Shown one piece after another: positions 18,824 to 27,849 of a DNA stretch of 64,000 nt. The notes under the pieces are model-generated. The model saw only the letters and a program-made list of their open reading frames with translations, was not told where the DNA came from and searched no databases. This stretch comes from Spongiactinospora rosea (GTDB lineage Bacteria > Actinomycetota > Actinomycetes > Streptosporangiales > Streptosporangiaceae). Made by a program: the position numbers and the translations under genes. Positions within the stretch are counted from its first letter, which is position 1; each line of letters begins with the position of its first letter. The stretch is taken from positions 62,001 through 126,000 of the forward strand of contig NZ_QMEY01000026.1 in NCBI RefSeq assembly GCF_003315795.1. The letters are read 5' to 3'.

Positions 18824-19486
18824 ATGCGCGTCCTTGCCCGGATCGCCGGAACGCTCGTGGCCGGCGCCACGGTGCTCACCGCGGCGCTGTCCGCACCGGC
18901 CCACGCGGCCCCGTTCCCGCCGCTTCCCGGCGGCACCGCCACGGTCCAGCCGCCGACCGCCTCGTGCTTCCAGCTCCCCTACTTCGGCCCGAAGGGGCAC
19001 GCGAACTTCGACTTCGGCCGTGACATCGTGCGCCTGCTCGACCAGCGCGGCGTCAAGGTGGAAGGGCTCGACCCCATCGAGGCCAAGCCCCAGAACAAGG
19101 GCGTCTACATGCCGATCGGCTGGCAGCAGGACCACATCGACCCGTGCCGGGGCGTGTACTACCCCGGCGGCTTCGTCCTCAACGACGTCCAGAGCGGTCA
19201 CACCATCGCGATCCACGACATCTACCTGCGCCCCGACGGCGCGCACGCCCAGGTGGAGATCGACGGCAAGCCGCAGGGCGAGCAGCTGGTGTCCACGTAC
19301 AAGCTGGCGGAGTTCGCGCCCGGCGTGCCGACCCCGCGTCCGCTCGAAGGCGGCATCGGGCCCAAGCACTGGCCGTTCTACGTCAGCGCCTACCTGGGCG
19401 AGACCGTCAGGACCCTCACCGGCATCCCGCTGAACGAGGGCGACTACCTCGCCAACCTCGACGCGGTCGTCCAGTACACCCCCTGA
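18824..19486 (+). CDS. Secreted protein, paralogue of the previous gene
   Basis: A 220-residue protein with a signal peptide (MRVLARIAGTLVAGATV..., cleavage after AHA near residue 28). It shares an ordered set of motifs with the upstream 259-residue protein: a Leu-rich helix ending in G-V/I-K/R-V/F-E-G/A-L, the MPIG strand, the YPGGF strand and the GGIGP turn. Two cysteines (ASCFQL and DPCRG) are placed differently from those of its paralogue. No enzymatic motif is visible. A spacer with a hairpin separates the two genes and a strong hairpin follows this one, so each may be transcribed separately. Confidence 0.8.
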   Translation: MRVLARIAGTLVAGATVLTAALSAPAHAAPFPPLPGGTATVQPPTASCFQLPYFGPKGHANFDFGRDIVRLLDQRGVKVEGLDPIEAKPQNKGVYMPIGWQQDHIDPCRGVYYPGGFVLNDVQSGHTIAIHDIYLRPDGAHAQVEIDGKPQGEQLVSTYKLAEFAPGVPTPRPLEGGIGPKHWPFYVSAYLGETVRTLTGIPLNEGDYLANLDAVVQYTP

Positions 19487-19501
19487 CCCGAACGATCCAC
19501 C

Positions 19502-19537
19502 GGCCGTGCCCGTCCAGCGACGGTCACGGGCACGGCC
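19502..19537 (+). terminator. Perfect 12-bp inverted repeat
   Basis: GGCCGTGCCCGT and ACGGGCACGGCC enclose 12 bases, starting 16 bases after the stop at 19486. This is a strong terminator candidate that would separate the secreted paralogue from the DUF4331 gene, though it could also act as an attenuator for that gene, which starts 25 bases later. Confidence 0.65.
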
Positions 19538-19561
19538 CGCCAGTTGCGAGGCGAAAGACAC

Positions 19562-20941
19562 ATGCGAAAGACGAACCCCCCGAGCCGGCGGACCTGGACC
19601 GCCGCCGGCGCGTCCGTCGCCATGCTGGCGACCGCCGTGCTGCTCGGCCCCTCGATGGGCCAGAGCACGGCCACCAGCCACTGGGACGCCCCCGCCACCA
19701 CCCTCGACAAGCAGATCGACGCCACCGACCTGTACGCCTTCACCAGCCCGGAACGCCGGGACACCGTCACGATCGTGGCGAACTACATCCCCTTCCAGGT
19801 CCCGCACAAGCCGTACCAGTTCGACACGAACGCCCACTACGAGGTGCACGTCGACAACACCGGCACCGGGAAGGCGGCGATCACCTACCGGTGGACGTTC
19901 GCCGACAAGGGCCTGCCGGTGCCGTCCTTCCTGCGCGGCGGTGGCGCGCGGGCCGCGGCGGCACCGGCCGACGCGCTGGTCGAGCAGTCCTACACGCTCA
20001 CCAAGATCCACGGCGGCAGGACCGAGACCCTGGTGAAGGACGGGTACGTCGCGCCGACCGACATGGGCCCGCTGGCCACGCCCGGCTATCCCAAGCTGCG
20101 CGACAAGGCGGTCCGTGACCTGCCCGGCGGCGGCAGGGTGTTCACCGGCACGGCCGCCGACCCGTTCTACTCCGACAACAAGGCGGTCAGCCTGCTGCGG
20201 TTCGGGCTGCCGTTCTTCCCGGTCAAGACGGGCGTGCCGATGAACGTCAGCGCGCTCGCGCTGCAGATCCCCAAGTCGGAGCTGGCGCTGGGCGGCGACG
20301 CGGCGGCCAATCCGGTGATCGGCGTCTGGACGACGGCCTCGCGCAGGTCCAGCGCGCTGCTCGGCACCGGCTCGGCCGGCCACAAGCAGGTGTCCCGGCT
20401 GGGCAACCCCAACTTCAACGAAGTGATCATCCCGCTCAAGGAGCGCGACCGGTTCAACGGGCTGCGGCCGGACAGTGACGAGAGCGGCGGCCTCGTCGTA
20501 CCGTCCACCCTCGACCCGCAGCAGGCCGAGGTGGTCGCAGGCCAGGCGGGGGTGGCCGTGCCGCCCGCGCCGCGCAAGGATCTGGAGCAGATCTACCTGA
20601 CCGGGCTGGCCGCCCGGGGCGAGGGCCCGATCCGGCAGGACCTCAACTCCCACCTGCTCAACCGGGACGCCTCCGGCGTGGTCAGGGCCGAGGAACTGCG
20701 GCTCAACATGAGCACGCCGGTGACCACGCCGCAGTACGGCATCCTCAAGGGCGACCCGCAGGGCTACCCGAACGGCCGCCGGCTGATCGACGACGTGGTG
20801 ACCGTCAACCTGCGCATGCTGCTGGGCGAGCCCGCCGGGCGGGGCGCGCCGGGCCTGATCGCCGAGGACGGCCCGGCCTTCCTGACCAAGCCCATCTCCG
20901 GCGGCTTCCCCTACCTGGCGCTGCCCGTCACCGCCGCCTGA
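19562..20941 (+). CDS. DUF4331 family secreted protein
   Basis: A 459-residue protein beginning MRKTNPPSRRTW, with a signal peptide-like hydrophobic stretch and then SSHWDAP-type sequence (TSHWDAPATTLDKQIDATDL followed by YAFTSPE), the hallmark of DUF4331. The family is exported and of unknown biochemical role; it commonly sits next to TPR proteins and nickel/cobalt-type exporters, as here. An ATG at 19562 with GAGGCGAAAG upstream is preferred over a TTG at 19544. The following TPR gene starts 41 bases downstream, so the three genes 19562-23668 probably form one operon. Confidence 0.85.
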   Translation: MRKTNPPSRRTWTAAGASVAMLATAVLLGPSMGQSTATSHWDAPATTLDKQIDATDLYAFTSPERRDTVTIVANYIPFQVPHKPYQFDTNAHYEVHVDNTGTGKAAITYRWTFADKGLPVPSFLRGGGARAAAAPADALVEQSYTLTKIHGGRTETLVKDGYVAPTDMGPLATPGYPKLRDKAVRDLPGGGRVFTGTAADPFYSDNKAVSLLRFGLPFFPVKTGVPMNVSALALQIPKSELALGGDAAANPVIGVWTTASRRSSALLGTGSAGHKQVSRLGNPNFNEVIIPLKERDRFNGLRPDSDESGGLVVPSTLDPQQAEVVAGQAGVAVPPAPRKDLEQIYLTGLAARGEGPIRQDLNSHLLNRDASGVVRAEELRLNMSTPVTTPQYGILKGDPQGYPNGRRLIDDVVTVNLRMLLGEPAGRGAPGLIAEDGPAFLTKPISGGFPYLALPVTAA

Positions 20942-20981
20942 CCCGCCACCTACGAGGACACCGACGAGGACACCCGAGCAG

Positions 20982-22283
20982 ATGAGTCACCTGCGGAGAT
21001 CGCTGCCCCTGCTGACATGCGCGCTGCTGGGGTGCGCGCTGCTGGTCCTGTTCGCGCCTGGGGGCGTGCTTCGCCGGGGCGAGCCGCCGACCGGAGGCGC
21101 CGGGCGGTCGCCGTACGATCTGACCGGTTCGATCGAGGCCGCCCAGGACCACCTGCGCCGCCACCCCGGCGACGCGGCGGCCTGGGCGTCCCTCGGCCGG
21201 TTCTGCCTGGAGCAGGCTCGCCGTACGGCCGACTTCTCCTACTACGGCAAGGCGGAGGGCGCCTTCCGGCGCTCCCTGGGGCTGCCCACCGGCGACGGGC
21301 TGCCGCACATCGACGCGGTGATCGGGATGGGCGCGCTGGCCAACGCCCGGCACGACTTCACCGGCGCGGCGCGCTGGGGCGAGCGGGCCCGCCGGGCGGC
21401 GCCGTACCGCTGGGCGGCGTACGGCGTGCTCACCGACGCCTACCTCGAACTCGGCGACTACGACCGGGCCGAGCGGTCCCTGCGGAACATGCTCCAGGGC
21501 CGCCCCGACCTGGACTCCTTCACCAGGGCGGCCCGCCTGGAGGCCCTGCGCGGGCGGAGCGGCGCCGCCCGCCTGCTGCTGGACCGCGCCCGTGCCATCG
21601 CCGGGGAGCCCGCGGAGTACGCCTTCTGCCTGTGGCAGCTCGGCGAGCTGGCCTGGAACGACGGCGACCCGGAGGCCGCGCGCGACGCGTACGCCCGGGC
21701 GCTGGCCGCCGAGCCGGCGCATGCGCCCTCGATGGCGGGCAAGGCCCGCGCCGAGGCCGCGCTCGGCCGTACCGGCGAGGCGCTGCGCGGCTACGCCGCC
21801 GCCGTCGCCCGCGCGCCTTCCTACGTGGTGGAGTACGCCGAACTGCTCGAACGCCTCGGCCGCAAGGCCGAGGCGCGGCGGCAGTACGCCGTCTTCGCCG
21901 CGCAGCACCGGCTGCTCGCGGCGGACGGAGCCGCCGACGACCTCGCGCTCGGCCGGTTCCACGCCGACCACGGCGACGCGAGGACCGCGGTCCGGCACCT
22001 GCGCGCGGAATGGAAGCGCCGCGCGAGTGTCGAGGTCGCCGACGCGCTGGCCTGGGCGCTGCACCGCACCGGCCGCGACACCGAGGCCGCCGCCTACGCC
22101 GCCCGCGCCGCCCGGCTGGGCGGGCACAACGCGGCGTTCTCCTACCACCGGGGCGAGATCGAGTACGCGCTGGGCCACACCGCCGCCGCGCGGGAGCACC
22201 TGAGCCGGGCGTTGTCCCGCAATCCGCACTTCTCGCCGGCAGGGGCCGAGCGCGCCCGGACGCTGCTGAAGGCGGACGCGTGA
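20982..22283 (+). CDS. Exported or membrane-anchored TPR protein
   Basis: A 433-residue protein with an N-terminal hydrophobic anchor (LPLLTCALLGCALLVLFAPGG) followed by tetratricopeptide repeats over nearly the whole length: A-x-A-A-W-A-S-L-G-R-F, G-D-Y-D-R-A-E-R-S-L-R, G-D-P-E-A-A-R-D-A-Y-A-R-A-L and G-H-T-A-A-A-R-E-H-L-S-R-A-L. TPRs mediate protein-protein contacts, so this is probably a scaffold for the DUF4331 protein and the metal exporter on either side. Its stop overlaps the GTG of the next gene (GTGA), indicating coupled translation. Confidence 0.85.
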   Translation: MSHLRRSLPLLTCALLGCALLVLFAPGGVLRRGEPPTGGAGRSPYDLTGSIEAAQDHLRRHPGDAAAWASLGRFCLEQARRTADFSYYGKAEGAFRRSLGLPTGDGLPHIDAVIGMGALANARHDFTGAARWGERARRAAPYRWAAYGVLTDAYLELGDYDRAERSLRNMLQGRPDLDSFTRAARLEALRGRSGAARLLLDRARAIAGEPAEYAFCLWQLGELAWNDGDPEAARDAYARALAAEPAHAPSMAGKARAEAALGRTGEALRGYAAAVARAPSYVVEYAELLERLGRKAEARRQYAVFAAQHRLLAADGAADDLALGRFHADHGDARTAVRHLRAEWKRRASVEVADALAWALHRTGRDTEAAAYAARAARLGGHNAAFSYHRGEIEYALGHTAAAREHLSRALSRNPHFSPAGAERARTLLKADA

Positions 22284-23668
22284 TCGCCGTGGTGGTGGCC
22301 GCCCTGCTGGCCGCGCATCCGCTGGGCGACTTCAGCGTCAACCACTTCGACGGGCTGACCGTGCGTCCCGACCGGATCGAGGACGTCGCCATCGTGGACA
22401 GCGCCGAGATCCCCACCCTGCGGCGATCCGTGTCCGGCGATCACGGCCGGTACGCCCGGGGGGCCTGTGCCCGGCTGCGTGACGACATCCGGGCGCAGGT
22501 CGATGGGCGTGCCCTCGCCTGGCAGGTGGCCGGCGCGTCGTTCGGCTACCAGCCGGGGGCGGCCGGGCTGCGTACCAGCAGGCTGACCTGCCGCCTGACC
22601 GCTCCGCTGCGGATCGACCGGCGTCGTACGCTCACCTTCGCCAACGCCCACGAGAGCGGGGCTCCGGGGTGGCGGGAGATCACCGCGGGCGGCGAGGGTG
22701 TGCGGATCAGCGCCTCCAGCGTGCCGTCCGTGAGCCGGTCGGGAGGGTTGCGCGACTATCCTGCCGACCTGCTCAGCTCACCGCTGGACGTCCGGCGGGC
22801 CGAGGTCACCGTCGAGCCGGGCAGCGGCGGGACGGGCGCGGCGGTGAACGTCCCCGGTGTGGACGTCATCACCCGCGCGACCGGGGTGCTGGCCGGACGG
22901 CTCAACGCGCTGGTCGGGGCCGACCGGCTGACGGTACCGGTGGGGCTGCTGGCCCTGCTGCTGTCACTGCTGCTGGGTGCGGCGCACGCCGCGCTGCCCG
23001 GTCACGGCAAGACCGTGATGGCCGCGTACCTGGCCGGGCGGCGGAGCCGGCTGCGCGACGCGGCCACCGTCGCGCTGACGGTCACGGCCACGCACACGGC
23101 GGGGGTGCTGGTCCTCGGGACGCTCATCACGGTCACCACCTCGCTGGCGGGGGACGTGGTGCTGGGCTGGCTGGGCATGCTCGGCGGGCTCATCATCGCC
23201 CTGATCGGCGCGAACCTCCTCCGCGCCGCCCTACGCGACCACGGGCACGGACACGGGCACGGCCATGGACACGGCCACGGGCACGGCCACGGGCACGGCC
23301 ACGGGCACGGGCACGGGCACGGGCACGGCCACGGGCACGGGCACGGGCACGGGCATGAGTGGCGGTCCGGTGGGGTGGTGGCCCTGGCGGTGGCCGGTGG
23401 GCTGGTGCCCAGCCCTTCCGCCCTGGTGGTACTGCTGGGCGCGATGGCGCTCGGACGCACCTGGTTCGGTGTGGTGACGGTGGTGTGTTACGGAGCCGGC
23501 ATGGCCGCCACTCTGCTCACCGCCGCGCTCGCCCTGCGCCGCCTGGGCGATCTCACCCTCACCACACGCCTGCGGCGGCTGCGGCCCTACACCGCCATCA
23601 TGACCGCCGCCCTCATCCTGGTCGTCGGCATCGGCGTCACCCTGCGCGCCGTCGCCGAACTGGCCTAG
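22280..23668 (+). CDS. NicO/RcnA-like nickel or cobalt exporter with His-Gly loop
   Basis: A GTG start at 22280 overlaps the previous stop. The 462-residue protein has an exported N-terminal domain of about 210 residues (HPLGDFSVNHFDGLTV...), then six or so membrane helices. GAAHAALPGHGKTVMAAYLAG is the NicO/HupN-type metal-binding helix, and THTAGVLVLG a second one. Between helices lies an uninterrupted run of 20 histidines alternating with 19 glycines (codons 23240-23356). Such cytoplasmic loops in RcnA- and NicO-type proteins collect divalent metal. The N-terminal fused domain is typical of the periplasmic partner seen in actinobacterial homologues. Its stop shares the CTAG with the stop of the convergent LAL gene. 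Confidence 0.85.
   Translation: MIAVVVAALLAAHPLGDFSVNHFDGLTVRPDRIEDVAIVDSAEIPTLRRSVSGDHGRYARGACARLRDDIRAQVDGRALAWQVAGASFGYQPGAAGLRTSRLTCRLTAPLRIDRRRTLTFANAHESGAPGWREITAGGEGVRISASSVPSVSRSGGLRDYPADLLSSPLDVRRAEVTVEPGSGGTGAAVNVPGVDVITRATGVLAGRLNALVGADRLTVPVGLLALLLSLLLGAAHAALPGHGKTVMAAYLAGRRSRLRDAATVALTVTATHTAGVLVLGTLITVTTSLAGDVVLGWLGMLGGLIIALIGANLLRAALRDHGHGHGHGHGHGHGHGHGHGHGHGHGHGHGHGHGHGHGHEWRSGGVVALAVAGGLVPSPSALVVLLGAMALGRTWFGVVTVVCYGAGMAATLLTAALALRRLGDLTLTTRLRRLRPYTAIMTAALILVVGIGVTLRAVAELA
23240..23356 (+). repeat. Tandem 6-bp repeat encoding (His-Gly)n
   Basis: Twenty His codons (18 CAC, 2 CAT) alternate with 19 Gly codons (mostly GGG or GGC). The near-identical hexamers make this stretch prone to slippage in steps of six bases, so the loop length is expected to vary between strains without breaking the frame. 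Confidence 0.95.
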
Positions 23669-26250
23669 TCACCGCCGCCGCCGAACACCCGTTCCAGCGC
23701 GTTCCGCCCGGAGACGCCGAGCTTGGCGTACACCCGGCCCAGGTGGTTGTTGACCGTGCGCAACGACAGGCCGAGCCGGGCCGCCACGGCGCGGCCGGAC
23801 AGACCGGCCGCGACCAGCTTGGCGACCTGGAGTTCGCGGGGGGTCAGCGTGGCCTGGCTTCCGGTGAGGTCCGTCAGGGGGGTACGGGCGCCGTCGCACT
23901 CGTCCTGTAGTTCGCGGGCCAGTACCAAGGCGCGCTTGGCCGGTGTCCGCTGCCCGGCGGCGGCGTGCAGCCGGTGGGCGGTGGCCGCCGCCTCCGCGGC
24001 GAGCAGGAGATGGCCGAGCGCGCGGAGCGTCTGGGCGGCTTCGGTCAGGGCGGGGGCGTCGTCGGCGGCCAGCGCGGCGCAGACCGTGGCGAAGGCGGTG
24101 GCCGTCGGCCCTCCGGTCTCGTCCGCGAGTCGCCGCAGCCGGTCGTTCACCTCTTTCGCCGCCCCGAACCTGGCCATGTCGCACAGCGCCTGCGCCTCGA
24201 CCAGCGGCGCGCCCGCGGCCCGCGCGACCTGGGCGGCCTTGCCCGCCACGGCGACCGCGCCGGGCAGGTCGTGCGCGGCGGCCAGGGCCCAGGCGCGGTT
24301 GCGTTCGATCCAGCAGGCGAGCAGCGTGCCGGGCGGTTCGGGCGCGGCGGCCATCCGGCCGAGCCACAGGTCCGCCTTCCCGGTCTCGCCCGCCATGGCG
24401 TGCGCTCCGGCGAGTTCGGCCAGGTAGACGCGGCGTAATCGGAGGGGATCGTGCCCGTCGAGCAGTACCACCGCCTCCCGCAGGGCCTCCTGCGCGAGCC
24501 GTAACCGGCCCTGGGCCTTGGCCACGACCCCGCGCACGGCCGCCCACAGCCCGACGACGGGAGCCGGTCGCGCCGCCGCCGCCTCCCGGTACCCGTCTTC
24601 GGCCGCCTCCGCCGCGTCGGTCAGCGCCCCGCACAGCAACAGCGCCAGACACCGCGCCGCCCCCACCTGCGCCTGCCCCCACGGTAGCTCCCGCCCATGC
24701 GCCACCGCGATGTCCCACCCGGCCTTACTCCCCCGCTCCACCAGCGCGACGTCCCCCCGCATCCCCGCGGCGAACGCGACGGCGGAGGCGGCCCAAACCC
24801 GCGCCCGCGCGGGCACCGCCGCCCCGGCCCGCCCCATCACCCGCCCCCCGATCTCCAACGCCCGCCCGACCCGCCCGTCGAGCACCATCCCCCAAGCCCG
24901 CACCCCCTCCCCGCCCGGCCCTTCCGCCGGGGGAAGGGGGCGGTGCCAGTAGGCGATGCGTTCGTGGAGTATCGCCCGGCGGGCGGCGTGGGCGGGGTCG
25001 CCGCAGGCTTCGGGGGCGGGGAGGGCGGTGGCGGCGGCGGTGTGGTGGCCCTGGGCGGCCAGGGCCTCGGCCAGGGTCAGGGCCGCGTCGGGGGTGGCGT
25101 CCGATGTGCGGGCGGCGGTGGCGAACTGCTGGGCGGCCTGGAGTTCCATGCGTTCCATGGCGCGGTGGGCGGCGGCCAGGAGTTCCTGGGCCGTACTGCC
25201 GAGTCCGGCCTGTTGCCGCCATCTGGCCAGGTCAAGAGGGTCGTCGGCGCGGCGGCGGGGGGTGGCGGCCAGGTGTCCGGCGAGGCGGGCCCAGATCGCC
25301 CTGGCCCTGGCGCGGGGCATGCGGGCGCGCACCACCTCGCCGTACGCCGGGATGGCCGTCCTGACCAGGTGCCGCGCCCCCGACGACTCGACCACCACCA
25401 GGCCCTGCCGTTCCGCTCGCACCACCGCCGCGACGCCGGTGAGCCGTTCGAGCGCGGGCTGGCCGAGCGGTTCGGCGCAGGCGAGTACTTCCAGCACCTC
25501 CAGCACGCCCGGATCGTCCACCCGCATCTGCGCCTCGATCAGGTCGGCGAACCGGGCGGTGACCCGCACCCCGCCGTGCAGGTGCCATGGCCCGTCGCCG
25601 CGGCGCAGTCCGCCGTGGTCGAGCCCGGCCTGGACGAGTTCGCGGAGCACCAGCGGGTTGCCCGCGGCCAGGCCGCGCAGCGTGCGCCGGGTGACGACGT
25701 CGGCGGGGCCGCCCAGCACGCCCTCCAGCAGCAGGTCCATCTCGTCCTCGCTCAGCGGGCGGAGGTCCAGGCGCAGCGCCAGGTCCTCCTTCCACAGCGC
25801 GGTGACCACGTCGGGCGGGTGCAGCCCCTGCCGTACCGTGATGATCACGAAGGTCCTGGTGTGCACCGCGAGGTGGTGCACGAGGGCGGCGGAGGCGCCG
25901 TCCAGCAGGTGGGTGTCATCGACCACCAGCACCGGACGCCTGCCGCCCGGCATGCCGAACCGTTCGACGAGCCGGGCGAAGACCCGCCCGGCCGCCGCCT
26001 CCCCCGGTGGTACGAGCGGGAGCAGCGCGCCCAGCGGGATCGCCCCGGCCGACCGGCTGCCCGTCGCCCAGCAGGTGGGGTGGCCCTGGGCGGCCAGCCT
26101 TGCCAGCGCCTCCCTGGCCAGCCGGGTCCTGCCCAGGCCGGCCGCGCCCACCACCACCGCGCCGCCGAGGTCGGGCCGCGCCACCGCGTCGGTGAGCGCG
26201 CGCAGTTCCGCCGAGCGTCCGACGAGCGGCCAGACACCCTTGTCACCCAT
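23665..26250 (-). CDS. LAL-type LuxR transcriptional regulator with AAA ATPase
   Basis: An 861-residue regulator. The N-terminus is LVGRSAELRAL followed by Walker A GAAGLGRTRLA and Walker B VLVVDDTHLLD. A middle helical/TPR-like sensor region follows, and the C-terminus is a LuxR HTH (LTPRELQVAKLVAAGLSGRA, then RTVNNHLGRVYAKLGV). In Walker A the lysine is replaced by arginine (GLGRT in place of GxGKT), which may lower ATP hydrolysis. LAL proteins activate secondary-metabolite or catabolic genes. It lies 91 bases downstream of the GAF gene in the same direction, at the end of the leftward signalling set, so it may be a pathway regulator of the RiPP cluster. Confidence 0.85.
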   Translation of the reverse strand: MGDKGVWPLVGRSAELRALTDAVARPDLGGAVVVGAAGLGRTRLAREALARLAAQGHPTCWATGSRSAGAIPLGALLPLVPPGEAAAGRVFARLVERFGMPGGRRPVLVVDDTHLLDGASAALVHHLAVHTRTFVIITVRQGLHPPDVVTALWKEDLALRLDLRPLSEDEMDLLLEGVLGGPADVVTRRTLRGLAAGNPLVLRELVQAGLDHGGLRRGDGPWHLHGGVRVTARFADLIEAQMRVDDPGVLEVLEVLACAEPLGQPALERLTGVAAVVRAERQGLVVVESSGARHLVRTAIPAYGEVVRARMPRARARAIWARLAGHLAATPRRRADDPLDLARWRQQAGLGSTAQELLAAAHRAMERMELQAAQQFATAARTSDATPDAALTLAEALAAQGHHTAAATALPAPEACGDPAHAARRAILHERIAYWHRPLPPAEGPGGEGVRAWGMVLDGRVGRALEIGGRVMGRAGAAVPARARVWAASAVAFAAGMRGDVALVERGSKAGWDIAVAHGRELPWGQAQVGAARCLALLLCGALTDAAEAAEDGYREAAAARPAPVVGLWAAVRGVVAKAQGRLRLAQEALREAVVLLDGHDPLRLRRVYLAELAGAHAMAGETGKADLWLGRMAAAPEPPGTLLACWIERNRAWALAAAHDLPGAVAVAGKAAQVARAAGAPLVEAQALCDMARFGAAKEVNDRLRRLADETGGPTATAFATVCAALAADDAPALTEAAQTLRALGHLLLAAEAAATAHRLHAAAGQRTPAKRALVLARELQDECDGARTPLTDLTGSQATLTPRELQVAKLVAAGLSGRAVAARLGLSLRTVNNHLGRVYAKLGVSGRNALERVFGGGGD

Positions 26251-26341
26251 GTCGTCCCTTCAGGCCGTCCGCTCGCTCGCCACGACATCGCCATTGTGCT
26301 CTGCGACACCGTTTCGAGCGAAGTGCCCCGGGACGAGAAGA

Positions 26342-26944
26342 TCACCCGTCGAGCAGGTCGCTGGCGATGGCCAGCAGCCGCACGGCGGCGGCGTCCCGCC
26401 CTCCGGCCCGGACCGGCAGCCGTTCGCCGATCCGGCGCAGCAGCTCGCGCGGATCGGGCCGGCCGGCCTCCTGGCGGTTGCGCCGTACGCGCAGCAGCAG
26501 TTCCAGGCCGCAGGCGGCCTGGGTGGCGAACAGGCCGAGCATCTCCATGTCGTCGAGTTCGCTGCGCGAGGCCGTGCGGTCGAGCACTTCGAGCACCCCG
26601 ACGCACTCCTCGAACCTGATCAGCGGGGCGGCCATGATGGTGCGCGGCACGTACCCGGTGGACTCCGCCGCGTCCTGGGCGAACTGGCTCACCGTGGAGA
26701 CGTCGTCGGCCACCATCGGCTGGCCGCTGACCGCCACCCACCCGGCGATCCCGGTGCCCATCGGGAAGCGGCTGCCGACCAGTTGCTTCTCGCCCTCGCC
26801 CGAGACGGCCTCGAAGACCAGGTCGCCGGTGTCCGGATCGACCAGGAAGATCGAGGAGGCGGCGGCGCCGAACATGTGCCGGGCCACCTCGACGATGGAC
26901 TGGAGCAGCCGGCGTTCCGTTCCGTCGATGTCGTCAGCGGACAT
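26342..26944 (-). CDS. GAF-domain sensor protein
   Basis: A 200-residue cytoplasmic protein that is almost entirely one GAF domain: LLQSIVEVARHMFGAAASSIFLVD, EAVSGEGEKQLVG, FPMGTGIAGWVAVSGQPMVADDV, and APLIRFEECVGVLEVLDR. GAF domains bind small ligands such as cyclic nucleotides or sense redox state. No output domain is attached, so it must act through a partner. Its ATG lies 11 bases inside the end of the subtilase gene, so the two are translated together. A cyclase-type protein is encoded in the same operon, which makes a cyclic nucleotide a reasonable but unproven ligand. Confidence 0.85.
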   Translation of the reverse strand: MSADDIDGTERRLLQSIVEVARHMFGAAASSIFLVDPDTGDLVFEAVSGEGEKQLVGSRFPMGTGIAGWVAVSGQPMVADDVSTVSQFAQDAAESTGYVPRTIMAAPLIRFEECVGVLEVLDRTASRSELDDMEMLGLFATQAACGLELLLRVRRNRQEAGRPDPRELLRRIGERLPVRAGGRDAAAVRLLAIASDLLDG

Positions 26945-27842
26945 GTGTCTCTCCGTGGGGTCTCGTGGTGTTGTCGGCTGCCAGGTAGAGGATCGTCTTG
27001 AGCTGGAAGGGCGTCAGGAACGGGTGCTTGCTCAGGATGAGCGCGCAGATCCCCGTGATGTGCGGCGCGGCGAAGCTGTTGCCGGTGCTGCGGATCTCGC
27101 GTCCGCCGGGCCAGGCCACGGGCACCTTGACCCCGCGCGCGTGGAACTCGGCGGGCGGGGCCGGGTTGTAGTAGTAGGTCATCGGATCGGCCTCGTCGTG
27201 GCTGGCGACCGAGACGACGGAGGAGAACATCCACGGGAAGCTGAGCACCGGCATGTTGTGCGCGGCGGCGATCAGCAGGCAGCGGCGGAAGTACGCGCGG
27301 TCGGTCAGTTCGTGCAGCGCCTCGCGAAAACCGGACCTGGTGGTGGACAGGCTCAGGTTGACCAGGTCGTAGCCCTCGTCGATGGCCCAGGCCAGCCCCG
27401 CGAGGAGGGCGTCGCCGGTGCCCGCCTTGCCGTCGGTCAGTACGCGTACCGAGGTGATCGAGACTCCGGGGGCGACCGACTTGATCACGCTGGCGCAGGC
27501 GGTGCCGTGCCCGGTCGGATCGACCGGGTCGCAGTCGGCCAGGACGAGCCCGCCGTCCTCGCCGCGGACGACCTCGACGGCACGTTTTAGGCCGCCGATC
27601 CGGGGGTGTGAGCCTTCCACTCCGGTGTCGACGACGCAGACCCGCACGCCCGAGCCGTCGGCGCCGCCCCAGGCCCATTCCCTGTCCACCTCGGCGAGCG
27701 GGCTGATGTCGAAGCTCTCCGGGGCCGCCCGGGTGGTGGCCAGGCCCCACGCGGGCACCCCGGGAAAGTGCGCGCGCACCTCCCTGCGCCAGGGCGGCGG
27801 CGTGCTCGTCGGGCTCGTCGGTGTCGTCGGGGTGGTGGACAC
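26934..27842 (-). CDS. Cytoplasmic subtilisin-like serine protease (S8)
   Basis: A 302-residue subtilase with the intact triad: Asp72 in CVVDTGVEGSHP, His112 in GHGTACAS and Ser256 in GNSFAAPH, plus the oxyanion Asn in AAAHN. It has no signal peptide and only a short Pro/Thr-rich start, so it should stay inside the cell and lacks a long inhibitory prodomain. Seven bases separate it from the upstream cyclase gene and it overlaps the GAF gene downstream. Given the RiPP precursor nearby, it is a candidate leader peptidase; alternatively it processes a regulator in its own operon. Confidence 0.85.
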   Translation of the reverse strand: MSTTPTTPTSPTSTPPPWRREVRAHFPGVPAWGLATTRAAPESFDISPLAEVDREWAWGGADGSGVRVCVVDTGVEGSHPRIGGLKRAVEVVRGEDGGLVLADCDPVDPTGHGTACASVIKSVAPGVSITSVRVLTDGKAGTGDALLAGLAWAIDEGYDLVNLSLSTTRSGFREALHELTDRAYFRRCLLIAAAHNMPVLSFPWMFSSVVSVASHDEADPMTYYYNPAPPAEFHARGVKVPVAWPGGREIRSTGNSFAAPHITGICALILSKHPFLTPFQLKTILYLAADNTTRPHGETHVR

Positions 27843-27849
27843 GGTTCCG

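Noticed and set aside
21017..22279. Upstream extension of the NicO-type gene frame
   Set aside because: It overlaps the whole TPR gene in another frame and has Arg/Pro-rich filler; the GTG at 22280 overlaps the TPR stop as expected.
23240..23356. CRISPR-like or regulatory repeat array
   Set aside because: It is an in-frame coding hexamer repeat giving His-Gly; there are no spacers.
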